The notes: generated by a model not told the origin, from the sequence alone. A stretch of DNA of 64,000 bases from Impatiens glandulifera (GCF_907164915.1 NC_061862.1:31149628-31213627); one strand, 5' to 3'. Positions 1 through 12,632 are shown, numbered from the stretch's first letter. Numbers and translations: made by a program.

Positions 1-389
1 ACCATCAACAGGGTTAAAATGAAGAGTCATCTTTTGCCCCGCTTGCAATCTACCAACAGCTTTATTCTTGTTCTTGCCCCGTCTCCTTCTCGAAATAGAT
101 CCTAAAATTAAACAAAAAATTATATAGGATCACAACAACTAACTTAAGCAAAAACACAAGTACCTCCATCTTGCTCCTCAGACGGGGGCTGTGTCTCATC
201 ATCATCATCATCATCACCGGGGATAGTGTTTGGTACACTATCAACATTCATGACATCATCAAGGTCCAAATCAATTTCCCCGACAGAGTTACACAATTGC
301 ACGGGATCTTCTGAATGCTCCTCGGTCCTTTGTATAAGGTCGTGTAGCGCGCTGTTTAAACTCTTACCTTGCATTCTTTTAGGTGCCAT
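1..389 (-). pseudogene. CACTA second gene (TnpA-like, Transposase_24 type), 5' exons only
   Basis: The first exon starts at the ATG at 389 (product begins MAPKRMQGKSLNSALHDLIQ) and runs into an acidic run of Asp residues encoded by a CAT/TCA triplet repeat near 200-220. The exon is nearly identical to 8680-8919 of the full element, except that this copy has six aspartates in place of five. A second exon follows leftwards from about 110 and leaves the window. In CACTA elements the second gene encodes a DNA-binding protein thought to bind the subterminal repeats. The remainder is out of view, so its integrity cannot be judged. Confidence 0.7.
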
Positions 390-463
390 GATAGCTGCAA
401 ATATTGAATGTAATGTTTAGAAGACAAATTTACAAGTAACCCTTCATAGAAAATAATTCAACC

Positions 464-930
464 TTAATTAGAATAACGGGGATTTATTGGTGTCACAATT
501 TTCCATTCAAGCCTTGATGCCATATCTGTAGAGTAAAAGACTTGTTGTGCTTGGCTTGCCATTATGAATGGTTCATTTAATTGAGTCTGTAGAATCCTGT
601 TGATATTTATACTAACATAACCATACTTATCAACTTTAATGCCCCGATCTTTGTGATAAACATCAAACCATTTGCATTTGAAGAGAATCACTCGTCTTCC
701 ACAAAAGAATATCACTTCTATGATTTCATTGATCACTCCATAGTAGTTAATTGTCTCGGTCCCATTATTACCAACAACCAAAACCCCGCTATTTTGGGTA
801 GTCAAGCTCTCGTCATGTTTTTCAGTGTTAAACTTGCAATCCGCGGCAGCAAAGACAATGACAATTTGAAACAACAAGAATTGAAATTTATGCAACCTGA
901 TTAAACAAATCAAACGCAAAAAGTGAATCA
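464..930 (-). pseudogene. Remnant of CACTA TNP2-type transposase: C-terminal DUF4216 exon joined to 5' leader
   Basis: Residues encoded at 464-820 match the DUF4216-like C-terminal exon of the transposase at 8994-9335 (shared motifs ETINYYGVINEIIEV, VILFK-KWFDVYHKDRG, FIMASQAQ-VFYSTDMAS). Just upstream, around 825-840, the sequence switches to that found next to 12660-12680 in the full copy, which lies upstream of the transposase start. The Transpos_assoc, TNP2 and DUF4218 parts are therefore absent. The two deletion ends share a short GTGT(T)AAACT word. No functional transposase can come from this copy. Confidence 0.75.
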
Positions 931-2084
931 AGCACATGTATAGATTTATGCAACCTGATTACAGAATATAGATTTAAGCACATGTATATATAGGCATTAA
1001 ACAAGAATATCAATTTAACAGATTCTAATAGATCAAAATTTTCATTCAAAGCAGAATGGTGATTTCAAAACATATATATATATGTATATATATATACGTG
1101 CATGTTTCTTTCTTCACTTTCTTATAAGTGTTCATAACCTAGCCCACATATATAATCTGCTTATAACCGAAGTTTAATTAATTAGACTCTCCATATAATT
1201 TGTTTCAATTAGTTGATCAAGCAAAAGATTTCCCCATTTTATTAGTTCCTAACCAATTCATTACTAAATAATACATGTGTACCTAAATTATTATTTTTAA
1301 AGCATAGCAACAGTAATCTTAATACAAATAAACCAATAATTAAAGTACAAAAAAGCCTCCAAAAAGTCCAATAACAGAAGAAACGGAATTCCTAAAATCT
1401 AAACATCCAAATTTACCTACTTTGTTCTATTCTTCCTTTTTCTATCATCAAACTATATATATCATCATCTTCTTCTTCAACAAGCTCAAACAAAAAAATA
1501 ATCCAATAAACCAGCCAAACCATGTTTTTTTCAGCATTCTCAAGTGGCTTACCATCATTAACAAGACAATCATCATACCTAATCCTATTGAAAATTCTAG
1601 GGTTTATCAATTCTAGAATAAATGATGGTGAGTATACTCACCAGAATGAGGGCGCAGCTGCAATTGGGAGAACCAATTGGGAGAACCAAATTATGAACTA
1701 AACCTGAATGAGAAATCAGAAAACAGCCCGTCTGTTATTACCAAAATTATACAATGTCAAATAAACCTAAACGTAAATACAATAAATATATACCTGATCG
1801 GCTTGATTGATTTATCAGCTTGAAGGAACAGAGGGAAGAGTGAAGAAGAGAAGATGCGGGCGGGCAGATTGATCGGAACAGAGAAGAGGGAAGAGGGAAG
1901 AGTGAAGAAGAGAACTTACCTGATCGATTGGATGATCGACGTCTTCTACCAGCGGCGATTTCAGAGATGCAGGCGCGCGGTTGAAGAAAACGGGAGCGCG
2001 GAGAGAAGAAAGAAGAAAAGAAAAGAAAGAAAGAAAGAAGGAAAGAAAGAAAGAAGCGGGCGCGTTCGCGGGTTTTATAACTTA
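931..2084 (-). other. Untranslated leader of the deleted CACTA element
   Basis: I see no protein-coding similarity here. The stretch holds a short TATATA tract near 1074-1100, AT-rich sequence, and a GA-rich, G+C-richer block at 1840-2060 that is alignable with 14215-14490 of the complete element. By position it should be the 5' untranslated and promoter part of the transposase gene on the minus strand. Confidence 0.5.
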
Positions 2085-2668
2085 TCTGTAACGGTTTTTA
2101 TATAACCGTTACAGATACTAGACAGAAGTTAAAAAGGCGGTTCAACATCAGTAACGGTTTATACTATAACCGTTACTAATATGCATTCCCAAAACTGTAC
2201 TGTGATCCAGTATCTGTAACGGTTATATAAAAACCGTTACAGATATTGGCAAAAAGATGAAAAGACGGCTCAATATCTGTAACGGTTTCGTTATAACCGT
2301 TACAAATATGATATCAGCAACGGTTTGTGCAAACACCGTTACTAATGTGCATTCACAAAAAGCTATAACTTAAGCCTTATCTGTAACGGTTTCCTATATA
2401 ACCGTTACAGATAATAGCAGTAAAGAAGAAAGACGTCCCTCATATCTGTAACGGGTCATAAGGAACCGTTACAATTACTCTATTAGTAACGGCGTTTGTA
2501 TAAAGCCGTTACTGATGTACTCTATTATCTGTAACGGTTATATAAACCGTTACTAATGTACTCATAATAGTAACGGTTTATTATAACCGTTACTGATAAA
2601 AAATATTAGTGAGGGCGTTCGAACGCCGTTACTAGATGTCGTTACAAAAAACGTTTTTTCTACTAGTG
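2085..2668. repeat. CACTA subterminal repeat region (TAACGGTT/AACCGTTA units)
   Basis: About a dozen units of the form ATCTGTAACGGTT - short spacer - AACCGTTACAGAT, each an inverted repeat, run up to the terminus at 2668. Alternate units carry TAGTAACGGTT variants. The same motif fills both ends of the CACTA element at 6459-15017. In En/Spm-type elements such subterminal repeats are the binding sites of the TnpA-like protein. Before them (1800-2080) lies a purine-rich GAAA/GAAGA stretch that corresponds to 14200-14470 in the full copy. Confidence 0.85.
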
Positions 2669-2789
2669 TAAGGGGTTATTAATTAAGTTTAATCAAAAAT
2701 TATTTTACCATAGTGCAAGTTTAAATCTGGATGTAACCTGAATTATATACCCAATGCATATAATGATTTTAAATACTACTCTCTATGTT

Positions 2790-3510
2790 TCATAAATGGA
2801 AGTGAACAAGGATGGTCTATACTAGTAACTTTTGTTTCTTGGAATAAATGCTTCAAGCTAAACAAATGGAAGAAGGGATGAATCTTGATTGCAAGCCTCC
2901 AGAATTTGAACAGATTTGGGTAAATTTTCGTAATATACCTCCTCATCTATGTAATGGTAGAGCTCTTAGCTACTTTGTTAGTATACTAGAAAACCTTTGA
3001 GACTTGATATACAAATGGAAAGCTAAGAAAGAGCAACATTAACAAGAGTAACCTTTGAGATTAATCTAGAAGTGTATTGAACTTTCGGATGTAGTGTCTA
3101 GAAAAACTTAGACGAACTGGATTTCGTTAATAGATTGGGTAATGGATTTAAGATTGAAATCAAATACGAATGGAGGCTAGATATGTGTAAAGAATGCTTT
3201 ATAAGAATGCAATAGACTCGATAATGTATGATAGTCAAGCATTAGTTGTTAATACGTCTTCAAGTGACGTCAACTATGGTTGTATGCAAGTTGTATCGCA
3301 AAACATGAATGTAAATGAATCCTCTAAGGGGAAGAGTGACGCTAGCCCAATTACCAACAAAAGAAGAATTCATATAATGCAGTTATCATCTACCGATATA
3401 GTTCAATCCCCTAATATTATAAGAATCTCATTACAATCTGATGGTGAAATACATGAAATTGATAGTGCAACCGTCCCTAAATTGGAAAATATAGGGAAAG
3501 TAGTGTAGAA
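2790..3510 (+). pseudogene. LINE ORF1 remnant (DUF4283 / zinc-knuckle type)
   Basis: Broken reading frames give the pattern typical of plant L1 ORF1: a QIWVNFRNIPPHLCN segment near 2911-2955 (the family's W-V-x-h-x-x-h-P-x-h block), then an YEWRLDMCKEC-like segment near 3168-3200 corresponding to the Y-E-W-x-P-x-x-C-x-x-C knuckle start. An open stretch of 104 codons from 3194 gives the serine/asparagine-rich tail. Plant L1 ORF1 proteins bind the element RNA. Several stops between 2990 and 3190 make it non-functional. Confidence 0.6.
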
Positions 3511-3570
3511 GAAAAAAAGCAACGATAAGACCGATGAGGAAAGTCTAAAATCTAATTCTTTCTTTCATCC

Positions 3571-6458
3571 ATGAATATTCTAACCTGGAACATTAGGGGC
3601 TCAATGATCCCCTCAATTGTAAAGAGATAAGGGTATAATTAAAAAACATAAGGTTACTATTATTGGGATAATGGAAACAAAAGTTAGTCTTAATAATTTG
3701 GATCAAATTGGCTCTCATTTTCTTGGTGATGATTGGAGGTTTATCCATAATGCGAACTCTAGAACGGGCATAATTTGGGTTGGTTGGGATACTATTATAG
3801 TTGAAGTCAGGATGATGTTTACTAGTCATCATGGTATAAATCAAATGTTAGAGAATACAATTGTGCTTATATGTGGCAGTGGTATATTGGGATAATTTGG
3901 AAAGCAATATGAAGCAATTATGGAATAGCTTAAAGGATTGGATCAGGATTGGATTGATGACCGTAGACCATGGGCTGTAATGGGGGATTTCAATATTACA
4001 AGGTTTAAAAATGAGAGAAGTCTAGAAGAGGAAATTACCTAGGGTATGATTGACTTTAATAATTTCATTACAGATATTAGTTGCATGACACCTACAAATT
4101 CAGGAAATCACTTCACATGGTCATCAACTAGGAGAAAGGATCAAATAAGGAGTCATACTGATAGGGGCTTAATCAATGAGACGTGGTCTATGAAATAACC
4201 AAAGATTCATATTCATATTATTAACCTTTGGATTTTAGATCATTTCCCTATCAAATTGTCATGGGAAAATATGAATAAGGTCAAAAGGCCTTTTAATTTT
4301 TTTTAAGTTTTGAATGATTAGTGTAAATTCCTATTAATGGATTGTATAAGTTTCTAAGAAATTAAGACATCTCAAGGCTCAACTTACAAAACTGGACATA
4401 AAATGGTACACTAATATATCCCATAATGTTTTTGAAACAAGATACAAACTTGAGAAAATTCAAAGTCTTTAAGGTAGTGAGTTGAGCCAAGATTTAAAGA
4501 ATGGAAGGATGCATTGTCGAACTTTTGGTATTTAAGCTCGCTAGAGGAAAACTTTGCTAAGTAAAAAGCAAGAAAAAATTGGTTGTCACTGAGAGATAAG
4601 AATACAACTTTATTTTTTCGGAAATGCGTAGCTAGAAATATTTAAACTGTGTTGGGAGTTTTAAAAAAGGTGGATGGAAGCATCTCTCAAGGGTAAAGGG
4701 AGATCCATCAAGAGATAATTCGTTATTATCAAGCTCTTATTGGAACTAGGAAACACATATCAAGTTATTTGGCCTTATGTATTATATTTTTAATGGAAAT
4801 GTCACAATGGAGGACAACGGGAGATTAGTGGAGCAAGTTACTACAAAGGAGATGGGACAAGCTTTGTGTAGTATGAATGGGAATAAAAGCTCGGGTCCAA
4901 ATGGGTTTAATGCCACGTCCTTTAAGGACAACTGGATGGTGGTGGGTCAAAATGCGTGTGAGGGGTCATGAAATTCTTTCAAAACTGACGGATATTGCTT
5001 AAGAAATGGAATACCATTGCTCTCAATCTTGTTCCTAAGAATATACCCGAAAAGATTCAAGATTTTCGATCTATATCCTATTGCAATGTTATTTATAAAA
5101 TTATCACAAAAATTATCTTAAAAATGTTAAAATATGTTATTTCTAAACATTTCAGTCCTAGACAATCAATTTTTATTCTTGGTAGATGTATTTCTCATAA
5201 CATAGGGCCTCTTAAAAGTCTATGGTAAGAAATCAATCTCTCCCCAGATAGAGTTTAAGACTAATATTTAGAAAGCGTTTGATTCTATTAAATGGAATGC
5301 TATTCATGATTTTTGTTTATTGTATTTGTATTACCTTATATTTTTGTTGTGTTATTTATGTGGTGTGTTTTGACTCCTTACTTTATTGTTAGCGTAAATG
5401 ATATCCATAGTGAGTTTTTCAAAAGAGAAAATGGGATAAGACAAGGAGATCCTATCTCTTCTTACATTTGTGTCCTTATCATGGAGATCCTAGACTGCAT
5501 CTTTAGGATGTTGTTAAATAATCGTCCATACATCAACCAACCACAATGTAGGGAGGAAAAAATCACACATATTTGTTTTGCAAATGACATGTACATTGAT
5601 ATTGATTCCATAAATACTATTAACGAAGCATTAACCTTTTTTATAGTATTACATAACTATTCATTAATTAAGGAAAAAGTTAGGCATTAAATGGTGGTGT
5701 GAAGGTGGAAATAAAGGCAAGCATTTATGGTATCATGGGTATTAATGAAGACACTCTTTTAGTCTGTTATCTTAGTATTCCGATTCATCAAGAAGCTTCA
5801 AATATCTCATTGTAGGCCATTGATTGAAAAGGGTGAATAATTCTATTATGCGATGGACTACGAGGAGGTTATCATATGAGGGTCGTATTGAATTAGTCAT
5901 AAATGTGGTTATGCGAATTATCAGTTATAGGGCACAACAAATGGTTCTCCCAAGAAAGTCATGAAAGAAATTGATCAACTAATGAGGAACTTCATTTGGG
6001 GTATTCAAGGGCACATATGCAAGAAGGTGAAATGGCTGGATGTTTGTAAGTCAAAGGAGGTATTGGTATTAGGAATTGTGTTGATTGGAACAAAACCCTC
6101 ACGTATAGGCATTTTTGGGCATTAGAAAAGAAACAAAATTCACTTTGGGTTCGATGAGTGCATTCGAGATTCAAAAGGAAGGAGAAATACATTTGGACAT
6201 GCAAAATTAAGATGAAAATAGCATGGTCTCTAAACAAGATTTTGAAACTCAAAGATAGTGCTAATAAGATGCTCAACATTCATATTGGAAATGAGATTGA
6301 AACTCTATTTTGATATGACCCTTGGTTCGAGGATCAAATGATTATACTTAATAGATATTTTGCTCTTACTTAAATCATGAGAAAATGTCGATTGACTATT
6401 ATTCGTCAAGTAAAGAAAGAGGAATGGAACAATCTTCCGAGGAGTATACCAGAAGGAA
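3571..6458 (+). pseudogene. LINE ORF2 remnant: endonuclease and reverse transcriptase
   Basis: ORF2 begins at an ATG at 3571 (MNILTWNIRG, the classic start of the apurinic-endonuclease domain), then frameshifts into a stretch with WRFIHNANSRTGIIWVGWD (3735-3793). Reverse transcriptase motifs follow: a GPNGFNATSFKDNW block (4890-4935), NTIALNLVPKNIPEKIQDFR and YKIITKI (5010-5115), GIRQGDPIS (5430-5458), and the catalytic box altered to CFANDM (near 5576) where the family has F/Y-A-D-D. At least six stops or frame changes and the mutated catalytic aspartate show that it is dead. The frame is cut at 6458 by a CACTA insertion. Confidence 0.8.
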
Positions 6459-6915
6459 CACTAGTAGAAAAAGGGGTATTAGTAAGGGCTAAAACCGTTA
6501 CTGAAAGCATCGAACGCCGTTACTGAAACTTTTTTGTAACGGCAAATAAAACCGTTACCAATCGTTACTAAAAATTACGTTACAGAAACTTCACAGATAT
6601 CAGTAACGACGTTCGAAAACCGTTACTGATGGTCATGGAATAACAGTAACGGTTCTAGCCGTCTAAAAACCGTCACAGAAACAACACGAGCATCTGTAAC
6701 GGTTTTCGAAAACCGTTACAGATAGTAATGGAACAACATTAACGGTTTTAGCCGGCTAAAAACCGTTACTAAAAGACTGTATTATCTGTAACGGCTTTCG
6801 AAAACCGTTACAGATGCTCATGTTGTTTCTGTGACGGTTTTTTATTTGTTAAACCGTTGCAGTTAGATTTATAGTAATGGTTTTTGAAATTATTTAACCG
6901 TTACTAAACCCTAAT
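6459..6915. repeat. 3' subterminal repeats of the CACTA element
   Basis: Tandemly placed inverted units of TCTGTAACGG / CCGTTACAGA type, with spacers of a few bases, e.g. around 6690-6724 and 6785-6816. They mirror those at the 5' end (14490-15000). 6916-7148 is an AC-rich stretch of near-repeats (CAAAAACTACAATC-like words) without coding signal, probably the 3' untranslated region of the TnpA-like gene. Confidence 0.85.
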
Positions 6916-7148
6916 AGTTTTTTTTTTACAAATTTTTACCTATTTAAAACCACAATCATCAATAACCAATAACCAAAAACCAAAAAGCACACAATCATCA
7001 ATAACCAAAAACCCAAAACTACAATCATTAATTCAAAACAATAATCATCCACAAACTACAATCCATCCAAAAACTATAATCCATCCAAAAACTACAATCA
7101 TATCACAAATTCACAAAAACCATTAATTAACGTATTTCAAATTACATT

Positions 7149-8919
7149 TCAACTAACCAGAATTGAAGTGGGAAAGCGACGATCAAGTGGAAGGGCATCA
7201 TCTCGAGTGGGAGGGGCAAGTGGAAGTTGATCACGGGGAATCCTGGATAATAAGAAGTTCATCGTCGATCTCATCTCAAGCATCTCATCCCGCATTCTAT
7301 CATGCTCCCTTCGAGCTTCTTCACGTTCATCTTGACGCTGCATCAATAATTCTTCGCGCTCCATTTCACGCTGCCTTTGTGCTTCCTCACGCTCCATTTG
7401 ACGCTCGAGTAAGGCTTCTTCGCGCTCTCTCCGTGACTGAAGCTTCTCAGCTTCACGCTCCTCTCGCATCCTCTGTATCTCCTCAAGTAAAAGTGCGTTT
7501 TGCGTGTCACTGCGCTGTGTGCTAGTACCACCACGAGCATCAGGTCTAAAAGATCTAGGTGTGACACCGAAGCCCAAACCCACAACTCGCCCATGTCCCT
7601 GAGACCCGAATGCGCACTCAGCCAACTGCAATTCATTTCTATTCGGGTCTTCTTCTATATCAGTTCGCAAGGCAGTCTACAAACACAAATTACATTTGAT
7701 TACATACATACATAAAAGAAATATACCTAATAAACACAACTTACCACTTTTTCTTGAATAATAGGGGGGACCTCTAGATTTGGATCTTGCAGAGTTGGTT
7801 TCTTTGTATGAGTGTGCAGAAATAATTCCGCAAAATTGGGAGACGTACCGGTAGTCTTCTCCTGTACAAATTTAATAATTAATAAAAACGTAATAACATT
7901 ATAAACTTTGTTATTCAATGATAAAACGAACCATTTGCTTCTCCACTTGCGAAAATGAGATGCTGCCCGCATGATTCTTGTACACAACACGCGACCTATT
8001 TTGCGCATTCACAGTACTTGTTTTCTGCAAATAAGAAAATATTTGTGTTTAATGAATGATTAATGTAAGAGCTATTTATAAACACATTAATTTACCTTGA
8101 ATTCCGGCGTGAGAAAGCGACGGTTAAGTAGATAATGCCAATCACTTATTTCGATCTCAGGAGGGGGATTTGCCCTAATCGCTTGCTCGTTACCTTCATG
8201 GGCTTTAATGTACATGGTGTTCTAATGACATCTCCATCTATCCCATAATTTGTTGGCTTGAAATAAACTTTGTCTTCGATAGTTGTTGATGTCATCCCCC
8301 ACAGCCACGAAAGGATCCTAAATAGTCAACATTAAAATACGATTATAGATTGTGTTGAATACATAATGGACTTAATAATATAAAAAGTTACCGTGATAGC
8401 CATCCATATGTGATCTAGCTGTGTAGAGCTCAGGTCCGACCAACGCAAAGTCCTATGAGGAAGTGCATTGGAGTCTTGAATGACACTCCCAATATGCCTC
8501 GACCAAGCTGTCCTATTCTCGCACATTGGTTTACCATCAACCAGGTTAAATTGAAGAGTCATCTTTTGCCCCGCTTGCAATCTACCAACTGTTTTATTCT
8601 TGTTCTTTCCTCGTCTCCTCCTCGAAATAGATCCTAAAATTAAACAAAAAATTATATAGGATCATAACAACTAATTAACTTAAGCAAAAACACAAGTACC
8701 TCCATCTTGCTCCTCAGACGGGGGCTGTGTCTCATCATCATCATCATCGGGGATAGTGTTTGGTACACTATCAACATTCATGACATCATCAAGGTCCAAA
8801 TCAATTTCCCCGATAGAGTTACACAATTGCACGGGATCTTCTGAATGCTCCTCGGTCCTTTGTACAAGGTCGTGTAGCGCGTTGCTTAAACTTTTACCTT
8901 GCATTCTTTTAGGTGCCAT
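7149..8919 (-). CDS. CACTA second gene, TnpA-like (Transposase_24 type), multi-exon
   Basis: The product is a probable DNA-binding accessory protein for CACTA transposition. Exons I can place on the minus strand: 8919-8690 (MAPKRMQGKS start, acidic Asp run), about 8640-8395 (SRRRRGK, then QKMTLQFNLVDGKPMCENR, matching the Transposase_24-type block), about 8320-8100 (NNYRRQSLFQANKLWDRWR, WHYLLNRRFLTPEFK), 8026-7930 (NRSRVVYKNHAGSISFSQVE), 7863-7743 (SPNFAELFLHTHTKK), and 7673-7149 (charged coiled-coil of repeated R-E-E-x-x-x-E/R heptads, residues about 50-140 of that exon). Introns of 60-110 bases separate them with plausible GT/AG borders. One in-frame stop lies in the 8320-8100 exon as read, so either a splice site is mis-set or the gene is broken. 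Confidence 0.7.
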
Positions 8920-8993
8920 GATAGCTGCAAATATTGAATGTAATGTTTATAAGACAAATTTACAAGTAACCCTTCATAGAAAATAATTCAACC

Positions 8994-11900
8994 TTAATTA
9001 GAATAACGGGGATTTATTGGTGTCACAATTTTCCATTCAAGCCTTGATGCCATATCTGTAGAGTAAAACACTTTTTGTGCTTGGCTTGCCATTATGAATG
9101 GTTCATTTAATTGAGTCTGTAGAATCCTGTTGATATTTATACTAACATAACCATACTTATCAACTTTAATGCCCCGATCTTTGTGATAAACATCAAACCA
9201 TTTGTATTTGAAGAGAATCACTCGTCTTCCACAAAAGAATATCACTTCTATGATTTCATTGATCACTCCATAGTAGTTAATAGTCTCAGTCCCATTATTA
9301 CCAACAACCAAAACCCCGCTATTTTGGGTAGTCAAGCTCTCGTCATTTTTTCAGTGTTAAACTTGTACCCATTTATTTTGTACGAGTTATATTTCTTTGC
9401 ATACAATGTAGGCCCACGTCCTAAAATCTTAAGATTTGTTGTCCTATCGGATTGATCGGTTAATTGCTCCACCTATCAATTAGAAATTATTGTTAAACTA
9501 ATTTCATATACTAAAAAAGGAAATTGTTGAGACGATTACTTACTCTTTCTTGGAAATATCTAACATATTTTTTATCCCGAGCCTCATTGGAAATATTAGT
9601 AGGGCATGATTGAACGAAATCGCTGCACAAATGATAGATTAAATTATAACTTAAATCATACCTATATAAGATGTAATTAATGGACTTACTTATAATATTC
9701 TTCAGCTTCGCGACAATTTTTTAAGATGTACCAATGAGCACGCTCACGATCACCCGGTTGATATGTGTAGGCTGTGCCATTTGATAAGTCTTCCATAGCG
9801 ATGAATATGGAGAATGTTGTACTTGTATTTATCGATTCATCTTCTGACTCTTGATCGTCCAAATATCGGGCACACATGCTCATACTCTCATTCAAAAGGT
9901 AACTCTCGCTAATTGAACCTTCTGGAAAGTTTCTGTTCCTAAGGTATTTCTTGAGTGTGCTCATATATTGTTCAACTGGATACATCCATCGATACTGAAC
10001 CGGCCCTCCAAGACAAGCTTCAAAAGCTAAATGAACTGGCAAGTGCACCATTATATCAAAAAAAGAAGGTGGAAAGATCTTCTCCAATTTGCAAAGTGTC
10101 AAGACAATGTCGTCATGTAATGTTTCCAATTGTCCGCGTTGTAAACTTTTTTGGCAAAGCAACCGAAAGAACCTTGCTAAATTCACAACAACATCGTACA
10201 CATCATCGGGTAGTAGGCCACGTGTAGCTAGTGGAAGGATATATTGTAATAGAATGTGACAATCGTGACTCTTCAATCCTGAAATTTTTTTCTCCTCCAT
10301 GTTTACACACGCCCCAATATTTGAACAAAAACCGTCTGCCATTTTAATGTCTTTCAAAAACTGGCATAATTGTTTCTTGTGTTCTGAGGACAATGCATAG
10401 GGGCTGACGGCCACCGAAGAACACCATCAACTTCAACCGAATGTAAGGAATGTTTTATGTTCATTATGACCAAATCTTTCCTTGCTTTAATTCCATCCTT
10501 GGTCTTTTCTTTGAAATTCATTAAAGTTTCCAACAAACTATCACATATATTCTTTTCAATATGCATTACATCCAAATTTCGTCTCAACATCAAAGATTTC
10601 CAGTAAGGCAATTGAAAGAATATACTGAATTTGTTCCAATTATCACCTCGGGATTCATGTATAACTTTCGTTTTCTTAGGCAGGTACTTTGTCAAACAAA
10701 TTTCCTATAGATCTCGCACCTGCAATTGAATTTCGGAACCCGATAATAGTACAGGAGGACCTCTATGCTCCGTATGGCCGTCAAACGTATCGGTCTCTTT
10801 GCGCCATCGATGATTAGACGGGAGGAATCGTCGATGATTCATGTAACACTCCTTCTGGCAGTTTGTTAACCTCAAAGACGCGGTGTTCTGATTACAAGAC
10901 GAACATGCTAATTTCCCCTTTGTACTCCATCCAGACAAATTTGCATATGCCGGGAAATCATTAATAGTCCACATAAGAGCTGCCCGTAAATTAAAGTACT
11001 GTTTTCTGCTTGCATCGTATGTTTTCACACCATTATTTTACAATTCCGTCAACTCTTCAATAAGTGGCTCAAGAAATACGTCAATACAATCACCGAGACT
11101 TTTTGGTCCTGGAATGAGCATTGAAAGAAGAAAATTGTTTTTGTCCATACATGTGGTAGGAGAGACGTTGTAAGGGATGAGAATAATTGGCCAAATGTTG
11201 TACGATGTTTTTCCGCTAGCAAAAGGTTGAAAACCATCACTAGCCAAACCAAGTCGCACATTTTGAGGTTCTGTTGAGAAATTTGGGTACAAGTTATCAA
11301 AGGTCTTCCATGTCATTGAATTAGCAGGATGCCTCATCACATCATCTCCGGGATTGTTATCTTTATGCCAAGTCATGCGTGGAGCAGTTTTGGAACACAT
11401 GTATAATCTTTGCAACCTCGGTTTTAATGGAAAATAGCGCAGCGACTTGTTGGGTATGTACTTACCATTCACCTTCGTTCGAATTGCACCATTAGATTTA
11501 TTGACATTCCACCTAGAAAGCCCACAAACTTTACATTGCTGCAAATCTTTATCCTCTTTACAAAAAAGCATGCAATCATTCTTACACGCGTCAATTGTTT
11601 CGTACGATAGACCCATGTCTTTAATGAATTTCTTGCACTCATAATACGAATTCGGTAGTTGATTATGAATTGGAAGTATTTCCTCCTTCAATAAACTCAA
11701 CAATAAATCAAATGATGTGTTTGTCCACTGACCTACATTCTTTATATGAAGAAGTTTAAGAAGAGTTGAGGATTTGGAAATGCGAGAACATTCATACAAA
11801 GGTAGTTTCGAATCGTCCAACAATTTGTAAAACGTAGCATCATCAACGAAAGGCTCATTCTCACTCGGATGTTCATTATAAATGTTGACATTAGGGTACA

Positions 11901-12342
11901 AATGAGCAATAATATCTTCCATTAGATGATCGTCAGCAATAACATCTTCCATTAGATGATCCTCACAAACTTCAACAGGTTCGTCTTCCATGATATTAGT
12001 CTCGTTATTTGGTGGTTCATTGATCGGTTCGTCTTCAATTTCATCATCTGATTCATCTTCCTCCACATTCTCGGTAACAGCATTTACAAGTTGACGTCCA
12101 ATTGATCTCTTTTCACCGTGAAAATACCAAAAACCATAATTTTGTCTTATTCCGTATACAATTAGATGAGATCTAACCACACTCTTATTCTCATATACTC
12201 GATTTGCACACCTTACACAAGGACATGCAATCGATGATCTACCCGTAGACCTTTCAGCAAATTCTATGAATTTGTCAACCCCCTCACTATATTTAGGATC
12301 GGTACGAAGTATAGTCATCCATGTTTTGTCTGGGATTTCCAT
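8994..12342 (-). pseudogene. CACTA transposase (TNP2 family), broken
   Basis: Starts at the ATG at 12342. Domain order: Transpos_assoc (residues 1-80, C-x-C-V-R-C-x-N cysteine motif), an acidic linker, then TNP2/Transposase_21 (from about residue 205: CKVCGLSRW, RMTWHKDN, NVRLGLASDGFQPF, MLIPGPKSLG), continuing at 11028-10705 (CSSCNQNT, HRRFLP) and 10695-10400 (RRNLDVMHIEKNICDSLLET). DUF4218 follows at 10414-9690 (MVHLPVHLAFEACLGGPVQYRWMYP), and after an intron-rich gap the DUF4216 exon at 9335-8994. Breaks: TAA at about 11039 and TAG at about 10702, both in frame, and a frameshift near 10395-10410 where LRWPSAP changes frame. It would catalyse cut-and-paste transposition; as it stands it is dead. 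Confidence 0.88.
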
Positions 12343-12455
12343 CTAACCTAACATACAAATTAATAATCCAACAACCTAACATCAATAATCAAACATACAA
12401 ATCATTTATTAATCTATCAATCCAATAATCTAACATTCAAATAATTTACTTAACA

Positions 12456-12632
12456 TATACAAATTATCCACTAACCTAACATACAAATTATCCACTAACC
12501 TAACATATAAATTATCCACTAACCTAACATACAAATTATCCACTAACCTAACATACAAATTATCCACTAACCTAACATACAAATTATCCACTAACCTAAC
12601 ATACAAATTATCCACTAACCTAACATACAACA
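12456..12632. repeat. 24-bp minisatellite, about seven units
   Basis: Seven near-perfect tandem copies of a 24-base unit (AATTATCCACTAACCTAACA plus ATAC). Read on the minus strand it encodes YVRLVDNL repeated, but it lies upstream of the transposase start and the frame has no other support, so I take it as a non-coding minisatellite in the leader. The deleted CACTA copy at 1-2668 joins just beyond it and lacks it. Confidence 0.9.

Larger units (their letters stand above)
1..2668 (-). mobile_element. CACTA (En/Spm-type) DNA transposon, internally deleted copy, 5' end inside window
   Basis: The right end reads as the reverse complement of a CACTAGTAGAAAAAACG terminus finishing at 2668, followed by TAA as the likely 3-bp target duplication; its partner lies outside the window. 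Positions 1-830 match 8529-9360 of the full CACTA element downstream, and about 835-930 match 12672-12765 of that element, so some 3.3 kb holding most of the transposase is missing. The rest towards 2668 is 5' leader plus subterminal repeats. The coding strand is minus. It still carries part of the second (TnpA-like) gene, so it is a deletion derivative that would need transposase supplied in trans. Confidence 0.85.

Noticed and set aside
1854..2105. Basic 83-codon frame
   Set aside because: Purine-rich GAAA repeat in the CACTA leader; the matching frame at 14219 has the same simple-sequence origin.
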